A stretch of DNA of 64,000 nt from Hyperoplus lanceolatus (Eukaryota; Chordata; Actinopteri; Uranoscopiformes; Ammodytidae): contig CM049410.1 in NCBI GenBank assembly GCA_026929865.2, positions 16,604,001 through 16,668,000 of the forward strand, written 5' to 3'. Shown piece after piece: positions 24,263-35,699 of this stretch. The position numbers and the translations under genes were made by a program. Each line of letters starts with the position of its first letter. Within the stretch, counting starts at the first letter, position 1. The notes under the pieces were generated by a model. That model did no database searches. It was given only the letters and a program-made list of their open reading frames with translations, and was not told the origin of the DNA.

Positions 24263-26429
24263 ATGGGTCTATTGACATAAATGTCTCATTACTTACAACA
24301 GACATATACTGTATCTGTGATATAACATGTAAAATATGTAAGATGCTGATACACAAAATATTAACAGAAGAAAACTTCGAGTCAAATTCTAGCCCAGATT
24401 GGGATAAAAAAAAATGGTCTCTGGTAGAATTACAGGGACATATATCAAAATAAGCATGATGTATGTTGAAGTTTCCATTTTATATAACAGGGCTGTATCC
24501 AGTGCGAACATTTCGACTTGTCAAAGTGATCCACTTAGCCATTACTGTGTGAGTCAGCATGCACAAGAACAGGAGCCTGAACGGGAAGCAGCTAAATTTG
24601 ATTCAGCCAATAATTATACAACAATAAACATTAACTTATGCACCCTGTATCATGTTTATAAAATGTAATGTATTCTTCTGTCCAGATTGCATATAGAAAT
24701 ATGCATGAGACATAGAGACATACAGTAAGATCTTGTGTTTGAAGAATTATCTTTATTAAAGGATTTTGTTTAGTAGATATTTCTGTGTGAGAGACTGCCA
24801 CACATTAGGACATTTGTATTTATTTTATTATTTTACTTATCTTACCTTGAAGATACTTTAGGAGAAAATGTAGGGAAAATTCAGAGAACACTGACCAGAG
24901 ACATTTACTGTGTGACGGTCAGTGGAGGGCGCTGCAGGCACAGTGTACTGACTGGAGAGAACCACCTGATTTAAGAGTGTTATCTGAGCCATGTGATTTT
25001 GTCTGAAATAGCACACTCGTTTATGGAAGTATGCAAGAGACAATATGTATCTAAAAGGTTGAGTATTTTGAGAAATAAAGTTCCTTTAATTAATTGAATT
25101 ACCCAATAATTAACTTTGATTAAATTCAACATGCCTGTCTGTAGTTTCCATCTAATCCAATGGGTTAAATAGACGAATCAATTTTTTCCGAGGAAACCAA
25201 AGTGTTTGTGTGTTCAGTTTAATAAGATTTATTATAAAACTGCTTAGCCATTTAGCCGACATACGTCCTTCAAGTTTAATGCCACCAGACTGAAAAAAAA
25301 TGCGTAAGGTGACATCTAATCGGCCTAAACCTAAAGTTAACAATTCATATAACACCCTCTTGAGTGGGATCCAATAACAAACAGAGCAAGCACCAGAGGC
25401 CGGTAGTAAATAATAATAATAAAACCTTCCAGCAGAGTATAACGTTTCAGTGTTTGACATCTACATATCATTCCGGTTCTCAAAGGTCTTCCTCCTCCAT
25501 AGGATAAGCTGGGAGCTTCTCCACATTCCCAACTGTACATGCTGACATACCGATCACATTGAAAGTGATAAATGGCTTCAGAGGAGTGTGGCAGAACGTT
25601 TCAATTTACAGCACCTGCCCCTGTTAAGTACACACATCTGTATGGAAACATTTTTACGGGAGAGCAGTGTGTAAACACATTGTCAAGTGAGACCATTTGT
25701 TTTATTACAACCAGGTTGTTAAGTGAGCAACAGACAGCAGCTGAGATATATGTGAAAAGTCTGAGACGTTATACAACGCATTCTCATATTTTATTATGTA
25801 GAAATGAGTGAAACAAAGTTTTTTATTCATTTAAATTCATAAAGAAATAGTCTCTCTCAATACTTCTTAATCTTTATTTCTTATAACAAGACTCACCTGG
25901 ACACATTGACCATTTTTGTTTATCTACGTTCTGTAAAAGAAACTAATGTCGGACTAGTAAAATAATGATGGGGTTTGGTCAATTAAGCAAAGCAAATTTT
26001 CTAAACACTTGAAAGTAACTCTGAACAAAATCAAACACACATATTATAATTCAAAAGGTTTTAATAAGATTCAAATGAAAGATAGAACTAGTTAGATTAG
26101 AACACAGTCTGGGGGTCAGAACACAGGACCCTTAGAGCCAGCTAGTGTCTGGGGGTCAAAGCATAGGAAAATCAGAACACAGGAGAAGACCCAACTGGAT
26201 TATAACATCAGCCTGTCATACTCTATAGGCCTACTCTACATTCCAGCCCTGAAGGTTACAGGGAAAGATGAGAAGGTGCTCTTTCTGTATGGTTGCCCCA
26301 GGTCGTCTTCCTGGTGTATTTCCTTGGCATGATGGCTTTTCTACAATGTGTATGACATTAAAATAAAACAAATGTCATGTAATATTACATTAAAATATGT
26401 TTAAGACTAAACTTAACTTGTGGCTCATG

Positions 26430-26490
26430 GTGGGGGAAAGTGAGACAGTGGCTCACTTTCCTCCACAGCATTTGGCTCACTTTCCCCCAC
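26430..26490. repeat. Inverted GTGGGGGAAAGTGAG motifs
   Basis: GTGGGGGAAAGTGAG at 26430-26444 and its complement at 26476-26490, with a third imperfect copy between (26453-26466). It recalls the subterminal repeats of the element at 4294-5400 and may be an end of a related DNA transposon. A second terminus could not be placed firmly. Confidence 0.45.
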
Positions 26491-26989
26491 CACCACAATT
26501 TGATAAAAAACTACCTCTCTTAGCATTTCAGGCTAATATTCCGTTATCAGCATCACATGGTTTCATATGTTGGTAGTTCATCAACACGTATGATAGAAGT
26601 TTTTCTCCGTAAATACATTGACTTTGGCACAACAGTTGATTAAGTTGACAGCAAGAAAATTTACTTTTACATGCAAAATACCTATTTTGGTGAAAAAACA
26701 TGCTTACCACAGCACCATGAGGTCCTCTCTTTCAGGGCCATGGGGAAATGAGAGGGGCTTGAAAACATATATCTCACATGACCACAAATGTTTTCCTTTG
26801 CCTAGATACAGGGGGTGGCTCACATTACCCGATGCTTCAGATTCCCCCATTCTCCTCTATGTAAATAAAAAAAAAATAAAAGTTGAAGGAGTGTTTTAAA
26901 GGGGCACTATGCCATTTCAGGGGAGGGGGATTTGTTTACATTTACAGAGTTTGCAGGTAATTTACAAAACATTTCTTCTCTACGTAAAG

Positions 26990-27926
26990 CAGTGATTCTT
27001 GAGAAGTGGGACAAAACAGGGTGCAATGTTGAAAAAATTCAAATGTTTCGACAAATTAAATTACATTACACGTATACTAAGCTATACTGAGCTAAGCTTT
27101 GACACAACCTCCCAGCTTTTGTTTTTTTTACCGTCATTGGCCTATCACCACCGTCAGATGTCAACTCCGTCAGATTTCCTGTCTGACGGTGTTGACATAT
27201 TTAACGTTTCTTAAACATAACAAATGGAATTTATCTAGTAGCCATTCGGTTTTTCTGTTGATGTTAGGTGCTAGTATGAACTACTTCAGGAAAATAAAAT
27301 TATCAAAAAATTTCAAATAACTTCTTCAGAAATTGTAAGTCGGTGTTGACATATCATGGTTGTGACACAGGACTTTCAAGATTCGGAATGTAAAATATTC
27401 TAAAACTACAACACTTATCAGAGCATGTCTGACTCTAATGTACTCTGCAGAGGCAGAATTTGACAAGAGGTCCTTCAAAGTGAAAGCTGCCCCTTATTTC
27501 ACCTGATTTTATTACATTTTACATAATGAAATGTATGACGGTATTATAGTAAAGTTGTCCCATCACTTAGAATCCTTATAAAACATGAATGTGTTGTAGA
27601 AAAACAGTTTTTATTGATATGAGAGATTATTTAGTGTTGCTTTTGATGAAAAAAGCTCTTTTTAATCATTAAAGTAAATTTTTAATAGGTTTTATTGCAT
27701 ATTAAAGATTGAAACCTTCTCTGAGGACACACTGTTTTTGACGTTGTGAGAAGATAACAATTGTCATATATTTGACATAATAATGATAAAATTAAATTTA
27801 AGGGGATTATTGTGCTCCAGACATTCTATTCTTAATCCCTAATAACATCTACAATTTTAAATATTTTTAGTTAACAGCAGTTACATATGGAAGACGGCCT
27901 TTTGTTCCGGTTCTCAAGAATCACTG
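26990..27926. mobile_element. 937-bp non-autonomous inverted-repeat element
   Basis: Perfect 16-bp inverted ends CAGTGATTCTTGAGAA (26990-27005) and complement (27911-27926); similarity extends about 12 bp further inward with mismatches. No transposase was found inside. Superfamily unknown. Confidence 0.55.
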
Positions 27927-29334
27927 AAAGGTAAATGTAGAGGGGTTTCAAAAACTAAAATTAGAAATCAGTGTGAACATGAGGTGACATATTTCATTCC
28001 GGCAGGAGGTGGTGATAACCAAGTAAACAATGGTTCAGAGGTCAACAGGCACCCAAGGAGAGGACTGACAGCTAGAGCCGAGTTCTGGATGTCCTGAACT
28101 CCTAAAACCAACATACGCCTCACTAATCCAAATTACCGGTGGAGTGAAGACCCGTAAAGAGCAGAGACGTGACTCATGATTGTGCCCAAGCGAGGAGATC
28201 AGTGGAAATACAAACAGTCATCTGAGAGAAGGAGGCAAAAATAAATCTCTTCAATAGACACGATTAACAAAGTTGTATTAGAAATTAAAAAAGATTATCA
28301 CTAAGGTAAATTTGGATATAAAACATGGAAAAACAAATCAAGGAAAGCATTTTGCTCTCGGAGCCCCGGCGCATTGGCAGACTGTCCAGTTTATTTTGCT
28401 ATTTCGGTCGCCCTCAGCTGTCACTTAAATTTTCTCTTGAGAATCTCCGCTGCCAAGTAATCCCCCTATATATAAGGGGATAGGGATGGCGGGTAGAAGG
28501 GGGTAGAGAGAGGGGAGAACTTGTGGCAGACAGCTGGTAAAAGTGTTCATGACTGGGGCCAAACTTCCAACACAGACCGCTACACTAACAAAAAAGCCAG
28601 AGGTTAACCGGGCTTTCACTTGTTTGACATGTCACTAAAGATAATGGCCCTGTCAGTAGTAGTAAAGATCTGTCCTTAAGTAATAAGGTGATTATTTGAC
28701 AAAATCTTGTCTGTTTGCATCAGCAACCATACAATCTTCAACATTAATTTTTTTTTTCAAAACTCCGAACCAAAAATCTCAACTTCTCAACATTAGGTTT
28801 TAAAAAACCTGTCCCATATGCATTTTAAGACCTGTAAATATTAATTTTTGATGTATATAAAATGAAAAAAGGCTGTATCCAACATCTGTTCTGTAAAAAG
28901 TGTTGACACTGCTATTAAGTAAAAATTAAATAAAGATTTTTAAACATCTGGATTTGTATGTTTCAAAGGAGTTGCAAACTTAACAATAATGAGTTGCATA
29001 TTGCCAAATTTTCATATCTATTCATATATTTCTGAAAAAAGAAGAAATACAAAACATTATTTTTTTAATTTAAGTAAGTCAACAGGCAACGTTTCATGGT
29101 GATATCTATAAGTTAAAAACTTTCCTGTAATCACCTGCAGTGTCTCACCTTAAAAGAAAAACGTGAATATACGAGTGTAAGAAACTTTAAAAGAGGATTC
29201 CTTATTGGATGGCAGGAGCTTTAGTAATTAGAATAATCCATTTGCTAGTGTTTCATCACAGAGTAACATTGACCAATGGTAAATCTGAATTTAAATCTAT
29301 GAAAAGGACGTCACTAAATAGGGACGGAAATCCT

Positions 29335-29514
29335 GGTCGAAGGTGCACATTTGATGACCATGATGTTCATCCGTTACTACTACATGTAAGGAGAAACAGT
29401 GGAGCAACACCTCCTCAGGTGACATATCATGTTAATGCAGGATGTGATCAGACAGTGTCAGCAAGAACAGTCCGTCCACAGTTACATCGGGGAAATTATA
29501 GCAGCAAATTATAG
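29335..29514 (+). pseudogene. Tc1-like transposase N-terminal relic
   Basis: An open frame reads NAGCDQTVSARTVRPQLHRG and upstream VRRNSGATPPQVTYH. This has the form of the second helix-turn-helix of Tc1-family transposases (VSxxTVRRxL). No catalytic DDE part is readable after it. It is a decayed copy, with no intact ends found. Confidence 0.5.
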
Positions 29515-30315
29515 TGTTGCATTACATGAACAACTAATAACAAATGTAAAGGCACCTTTGGGATATTAGAGGACTACAAACCTTCGAAAGTTGTCTACGG
29601 AGATGTGTGAATAAAGTGATATGATCAGATGAGATACAGTATCCAAGTGGGCAATGGTGGCATACATCCAGGAAAAACTTTGCGGAACGAATACTTAACC
29701 CCAACCGTGAGAGGATCCTACACAAGGAAAGAAAATACTGTGTGAATATGTATATATAAGGATGGATAATAATTTCTATTTGAAACCAGTTATTAACTGT
29801 TATGACTTAATATTGCCATAAAATATTTTGTCCTCCCATATTGTTTGTTGTGTGAAGAGATATTTAAGTACACATATTAAGTGTCACTACTAAGCCCCTC
29901 CATCCTAACTTACATGGGAAAATCCCAAAATTGACAGTAGCATCATCACTTTTGTCACAACTTAAAATAAGTGAGCCTATGCACATAGAGGGTAAATGCT
30001 GCATTGGTTGCCGGGGGTATAGAATGCTTCTATCCCGATCTTTAATATCATGGTGATATTTCAATGGACATCACAAACCAAAAATAAAGTCAGTTGGCCA
30101 GAAGAAGGGTGGAGAGAAAGTCCATTAGTCCAACAAGCATCAATGTCCTGAATGTCCTTATTAGTCCACGTGGGACGGCAACCTAACAGCGTGGTCCCTC
30201 AGCTATCAGGTTTACTTCATTCCAAGACTCCTGAATTTATTTCTGACCTTCTGTAAGGTGATACGCCCTCCCGCCATTCTGTCTCCTTAACTTTGGCCAT
30301 CAGTTCATCCTTAAC

Positions 30316-30319
<4 letters not shown>

Positions 30320-30377
<58 letters not shown>
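30320..30377. repeat. (TC)n tract upstream of mylpf
   Basis: Pure CT run about 100 bp upstream of the mylpf TATA box, followed by a degenerate CT-rich stretch to 30415. Confidence 0.95.
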
Positions 30378-30390
<13 letters not shown>

Positions 30391-30473
30391 CCTCTCTTTC
30401 TCTCTCTCCCTCTCTTTTTATCCCCCATCCAAACTTGAGGCTGCGGCTAAAGTTAGATTGGCCAGTGTTGGGG

Positions 30474-30480
30474 TATATAA
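30474..30480 (+). promoter_or_regulatory. mylpf TATA box
   Basis: TATATAA 80 bp before the ATG at 30560. It places the transcription start near 30505 and leaves a short leader of about 55 bp, as expected for a strongly expressed muscle gene. Confidence 0.8.
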
Positions 30481-30559
30481 GCCCCCCGGGAACTTCGTAT
30501 AACGCGGCTTCACACTATCTTCTCCCTCTTGATCATCAGAACCCTCAAACCGTCTCAAG

Positions 30560-33500
30560 ATGGTGAGTACGAGTGATCCCACATCTCTTAACTGTTGCTG
30601 GTGGAAATATATCAAAGGGAAATCCAACCAAACCCATGGATTACTTTTTTTCGTCAAATATTGAAATTATTAACAAATGAATTAACACAAACACGGGAAC
30701 TTTGCGAATGTGTCATCACTTGCAGCAGATGAAGGGATTTTGGAATTTCTTTTTGTACATTTCTGCATAATTGTAGTTCTGGTTTATGAAATATTAAGGA
30801 TGCTTGAGTTCTAATACTAGTATATTTGAGTATATTTCTAGTTTTACATTATACACTTCAGATTGCATGCCAGACTTCAACATCTACATGACTTAATCAA
30901 ATGAATATGTTAAACTCACTCATATATCAAATGCATGACATATTAGTAGTCTGATCCAAAACATCTTTACATTCTTTTAACTTGTGGTACCTGCTAGGGC
31001 AGTGGTTCCAACCCTGGTTGTCAAGACCTCTTTAGTGGGTAGCAAGATATACTTGAGCGATTGTGACACGATTGATGCAACAGGAAAGAAAAAAAAAATC
31101 TGTCTTTGTTCTGTTGTTTTTCTTTTTTAGAATTCCTTATTCAAATGTAAATGAAAACGATTAATGAATACAATGAAAATCACTATTGTTGGTGGATATA
31201 TGCAATCTTAAGGGGGGTCACAAGCCACAACGGTTGGAAACCACTGCCTAGTACAACACTGAGTAGCATCACTGGGAATCTTTAACCAAAAGCTAACTGA
31301 TTTCACTAATATCTTGGTTTCCAGGCACCAAAGAAGGCAAAGAGGAGGGCAGCAGGAGGAGAAGGCTCCTCCAATGTATTCTCTATGTTTGAGCAGAGCC
31401 AGATCCAGGAGTACAAGGAGGTGAGCTTTTTACAGTCACACAACGATACATTTCTTCATAGGAGACCCTTTTGTCCACTGTATAAAAACACCATTGAGTG
31501 ACTTTGAGTTTCGAGAAAAGTGTGATATACAATACAATATACAATACAATACGTATATTATTATTTATGGCATCAGATATCTTGGTTGATAGCTAGATTT
31601 AATTGTTAGATTCTGAATTAAAGCTGGTGTATCTTCAATGGAATATCTTGGAATATCTCTGTCACCAAAATAAGAGTTTGGTTAAGCAGCCTTCGGATCC
31701 ATTTTCACGGCAGTTGCTATTTTGCGGGCGCCCCTCTTCTCCCTTGACAATTTAATAATTGCTGGAATGTCATTAGGGAGGAGCTCTAGAATTTCTGACA
31801 CCATCTGAAGCTCTCCACATTTTGTTTACCTTTGACCTACCCCTCCAGCTGTCACTCAAACATCTTCTAGGGGCATTTGCTTAAGGCTGGTAGGACAAGC
31901 TGAACAACTGGACCTTGATAATCTTAATTTAACACAGGACGAGAGAATTTAAAGGGCCTTTTATGTTTTTTTTTATGTTGTCAAATGCAGCTTTTATCGC
32001 CCTGTGTCCTCTATTTCAGAATGACTCGAAAGTTAGTGTTTATGAGCAGAGAAAGGAAGTTCAAAAGGCAAAATAGGAATGTCGCGAAAAGCTTGTGTTA
32101 GGGTTAAGTAAGGTCAGGGAGATGGGATTTTATATGGGCTGTCAAGAGATTGGATAATGATGGTGTTTATTGAATGCGTTGTCAAGGGATATGTACCGCA
32201 AGGAGTGCAAACATTCCTCCTGTGATAAATGATACAGGCTTCTTGAGTGCTACTTTTGGAATCTAAGACGTGATGATTATGATGATTTTAGCACATCGGC
32301 ACAGATGGTAAGATAGCAGCCACCAGTTGATGTATATCGGTCAGAGCAAGGGAATGGAGTGTGTGTGTGTGTGTGTCTGTGAGAGAGTGGGGGAGAAAGA
32401 TAGGTTGGTGACCGAGTTCAAGTTCAAGTCCAAGAGGTTATCTTAAGTTTCACATGGTGAGCAGATCAGGCAGCTGTTCCCGAATTAAACTTTCCAAGAT
32501 TAGCATGGAAGAAAAAAACTTATGGTGACCTGAAGCACACCCTAAAAACAGGTTTTTGGGTGCAGCCTTTTACGCAAACTTTTGAAAATAATTGTGTTAA
32601 ATATACTAACTAGCTGCCATCTGATGGAAAAAGAACAGTTGATTGAAGAGTCCCTAAAAGTGTCAAAAGGTCTCATTCCCTCTACCGATGTGCCCAAATT
32701 GATTTCTTCTGGTAATAAATATAGTCCGCTTCTCTTATTTTCAGGCTTTCACAATCATTGACCAGAACAGAGATGGTATCATCAGCAAAGATGACTTGAG
32801 GGACGTTCTGGCCTCATTGGGTGAGTGTAACATAATATAAGATAAAGAATATTGAGTATGTGTGAGGTATGTTTGACCATGTGTTCCATGCTGTCTTGTG
32901 CTAATCCCACATTTTTTGCGCTGTTCAGGCCAGTTGAACGTGAAGAATGAGGAGCTGGAAGCCATGATCAAAGAGGCCAGCGGCCCCATCAACTTCACCG
33001 TCTTCCTCACCATGTTCGGAGAGAAGCTGAAGGGTGAGCATTTACTTTTCACTCCCAAATTATTTTACCTTCACAAGTATATTATGTGGTCAAAAAGTAA
33101 CTAAGTACATCTTTATACTTTTATTCCACTACATTTTAAAGGGATACAGTTGACATTTTACTCCACTGTCTTTATTTACAGTAATAATTACATGTTATTT
33201 TTCAGATATAAATTTTTTATATTCAAAACATGTGGTCAGTTAATAGCATAGGGTGCATTGTGATGTTATGCTTGAACTATCAGCGTTGCAGCGTAAATTT
33301 CAATAGGCCTACATGATAATGATCCAATTGTATAATAATAAAGCACTGTATATAAAGTATGGAAAGTAAAGGGGCCGCCCTGTATAAGAAGACCTTTACT
33401 TTCCATACTTTAAGTACACATTATAGTATTTTTATACTTTCACTCAAGTACAATTTGGAATTTAAGTTGTGTGTGGAACGTGTTATTGTGTGGTTTTGGG

Positions 33501-34506
33501 TTTTTATGTATAAGTTTCTTCTTTTTTTTGGTCACTTACATTTGTATGACTAATTACAAGAGAGTTGAAGACCTGTAAGTACAGCCAGCATGTAGTAAAA
33601 TGGTAAAGTTATACCTCTGCCTCCTGTCCTCACCAGGTGCTGACCCCGAGGATGTTATCCTTTCCGCCTTCAAGGTGCTGGACCCCGAGGGCACCGGAAG
33701 CATCAAGAAGGAATTGTGAGCACCTTTTTAAAAATGATTTAAATGTTCGCCACCACTGCATTTCCAAACAGGATGAATTCTTATTCTAAACACCAAAATC
33801 TGTGTGCATATTGCAGCCTTCAGGAGCTCCTGACCACTCAGTGCGACAGGTTCTCTGCTGAGGAGGTAAATTTGCGGAACTGTTCGAGGAATACTACATG
33901 TTTTTGGCTCGTTGGTCTCATTGTCCACATACCCCTGAACTGCTAATACACCTGCCACCTATAGATGTCCATGTAAAAGTGTATTAAACATTTGAGAAAT
34001 ATTGAATTTTAAGTATTTATTTATTTTACAATTATATTATAATAATGGTTAGAAGTAAAACATTTATTTGTCAACTGCCTTTTTCAACATATTGTCCTCA
34101 ATGATAGTGTCTGGGAGAGTCTCTTCCCTAGGGATATTTTTTCCATAACATATTTGTCGCTTCCTACAGTACTACGTGTATACCATTTTAAATACAGATA
34201 TGTTCATTTTAAGGAAAATATTATTAGTTTAGATTGGGCTCAAATCTGAATGTTTTTAGCAATATACTTTTATTTTAACAGAAGGAGACATAAACCAATA
34301 GGCCCAAAATCTCAAAAACAAGCATTCCTATATTCCATTTGAGTTTAAAAAAAAGTACAGCCTGTGCCATGCTAAATGTCCAACCCTCCTTTTTCTCTCT
34401 TTAGATTAAGAACATGTGGGCCGCCTTCCCCCCAGATGTCGCCGGCAACGCAGACTACAAGAACATCTGCTACGTCATCACACACGGAGAAGAGAAGGAG
34501 GAGTAA
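30560..34506 (+). CDS. mylpfa: Fast skeletal myosin regulatory light chain
   Basis: Regulatory light chain that binds the neck of fast-muscle myosin heavy chain in the sarcomere. Exons: 30560-30562 (only the ATG), 31325-31420, 32745-32820, 32929-33033, 33637-33715, 33817-33865, 34405-34506; 169 codons plus TAA, the length of vertebrate MYLPF. The N-terminus [20 protein letters not shown] carries the basic stretch and Ser16/Ser17 expected to be phosphorylated by myosin light chain kinase. The first EF-hand loop, D39[11 protein letters not shown]50, keeps metal-binding positions; later EF hands are degenerate, as is normal for the family. The C-terminus is [12 protein letters not shown]. Fish have a and b copies; the a symbol is inferred from the tbc1d10b neighbourhood. 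Confidence 0.96.
33093..33460. repeat. Teleost dispersed AAGTAC-rich repeat in mylpf intron 4
   Basis: Phrases such as AAAGTAACTAAGTACATCTT, TTATTCCACTACATTTTAAA and CTTTCACTCAAGTACAATTT resemble a very common fish interspersed repeat. It includes a perfect 20-bp inverted repeat (33353-33372 with 33393-33412). Confidence 0.5.
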
Positions 34507-34721
34507 AGAGAAAGCTTGAAGACAAGAATTGCAACAATCCCTTTACTGTACTGCCTTCCCTGCCCATATCTTCCTTCCCACTCACCTCGTGTGTAAACCC
34601 ATGTGCTAAGCTAAGGCACTCTTGTTTTGAACCAAAGACTTCTGTCATACTGACACATGAGAGGTTGCCCTTTGCCCATGGGGATGTCTATGTTTGCTTA
34701 TGGGGAATAGGGGTGATTTTC

Positions 34722-34727
34722 AATAAA
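34722..34727 (+). terminator. mylpf poly(A) signal
   Basis: AATAAA 216 bp after the stop codon, in a short 3' untranslated region. Confidence 0.8.
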
Positions 34728-34744
34728 ATTATCCTGTAACATCA

Positions 34745-35675
34745 TTTCCATACAAAAGTCTTTCTCAGAAAAAACATTTTTCTGCTTGCTAACACCTTTT
34801 CTTCTCACCTCTGTGCTTTGTCACTTCAGCCTCCAATGTGTGAGATTGAAATGTGTTTCTTTCTGCCAACCTCAGTATCTGAGGAGAAGACAGGTTAAGA
34901 GTGGCAGCAAAGGCACATAAGATAAGCCTATGAGGACCTCATTCCAAATTTTGAAGATCTCCTCTAAGGGGTGGGAGAGGTGAGAGGAGAGGGACTATTT
35001 GCAGGTTATAGAGGAAAATGTTGCCTTCCTTAAAGTGACGACAACATTTTTCTTTTTGAAAAGTGAACAAAAAATATAAGTAGTGAGGGAGAGGGGGGAA
35101 AGGGCCGAAAGAAAACATTCAAATCTTCGAGTTCTTTCCGCCCACTCCTTCCGGAAAACAAATAAATCCTCTTTTTTTCCATGAGCTGTCTCCTTTCGAC
35201 TTCAGTGATTGGAGTCTTCCTCCGCTTTCCTCTGTAATTAATAAAAAAGGGACAAACTGTGAATAAAATCGCTGTTCTTTTGTACAATATTGTCTCTGCT
35301 CAGTGGATCTGTGGGACAGGGTTTTGAGGGAGGAAATAGACCTAAAGCAAAATCTTCACGAATAGACATCTAGTGACATCTGGTGGAGCTTCTTTAACCC
35401 TGCATGTACAAACATGAGCCTCAAAAGTTATTATTTTCTCTACATAATCAGCACCTAATGTGTATTGCTGCACTGATAGTAAATAAATAACAAAACCATT
35501 CTGAAAGTGACAGTTGACTTCCCCCTGTTAAAAATACATGCTGGATAAATTCATTATGATTCAAAGATCAACAAAAGTCTTTATCAATGCAATTATTATA
35601 TATCACAATAGTCATCTGCAAAGATAACATCCTCCACATTTCAAAACACCAAGAAGAAAGACAAAAACGCCTTGG
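34745..35675. other. Intergenic between convergent mylpf and tbc1d10b
   Basis: About 0.9 kb separating the two 3' ends. I see no gene or clear repeat. Confidence 0.6.
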
Positions 35676-35693
35676 TGATTTAATATATTATAG

Positions 35694-35699
35694 TTTATT
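35694..35699 (-). terminator. Candidate tbc1d10b poly(A) signal
   Basis: AATAAA on the minus strand about 2.9 kb after the stop codon. Closer signals may be used instead. Confidence 0.4.

Larger units (their letters stand above)
24263..30300. other. Gene-poor interval between PHETA and mylpf
   Basis: About 6 kb with no credible exon on either strand. It holds repeat debris: inverted GTGGGGGAAAGTGAG motifs near 26430, an inverted-repeat element at 26990-27926 and a Tc1-like transposase relic near 29335. Upstream control of mylpf must lie toward its right end. Confidence 0.6.

Noticed and set aside
24414-24668. 84-codon open frame after the PHETA gene
   Set aside because: AT-rich, no conserved motif, no promoter or splice signals that make sense.
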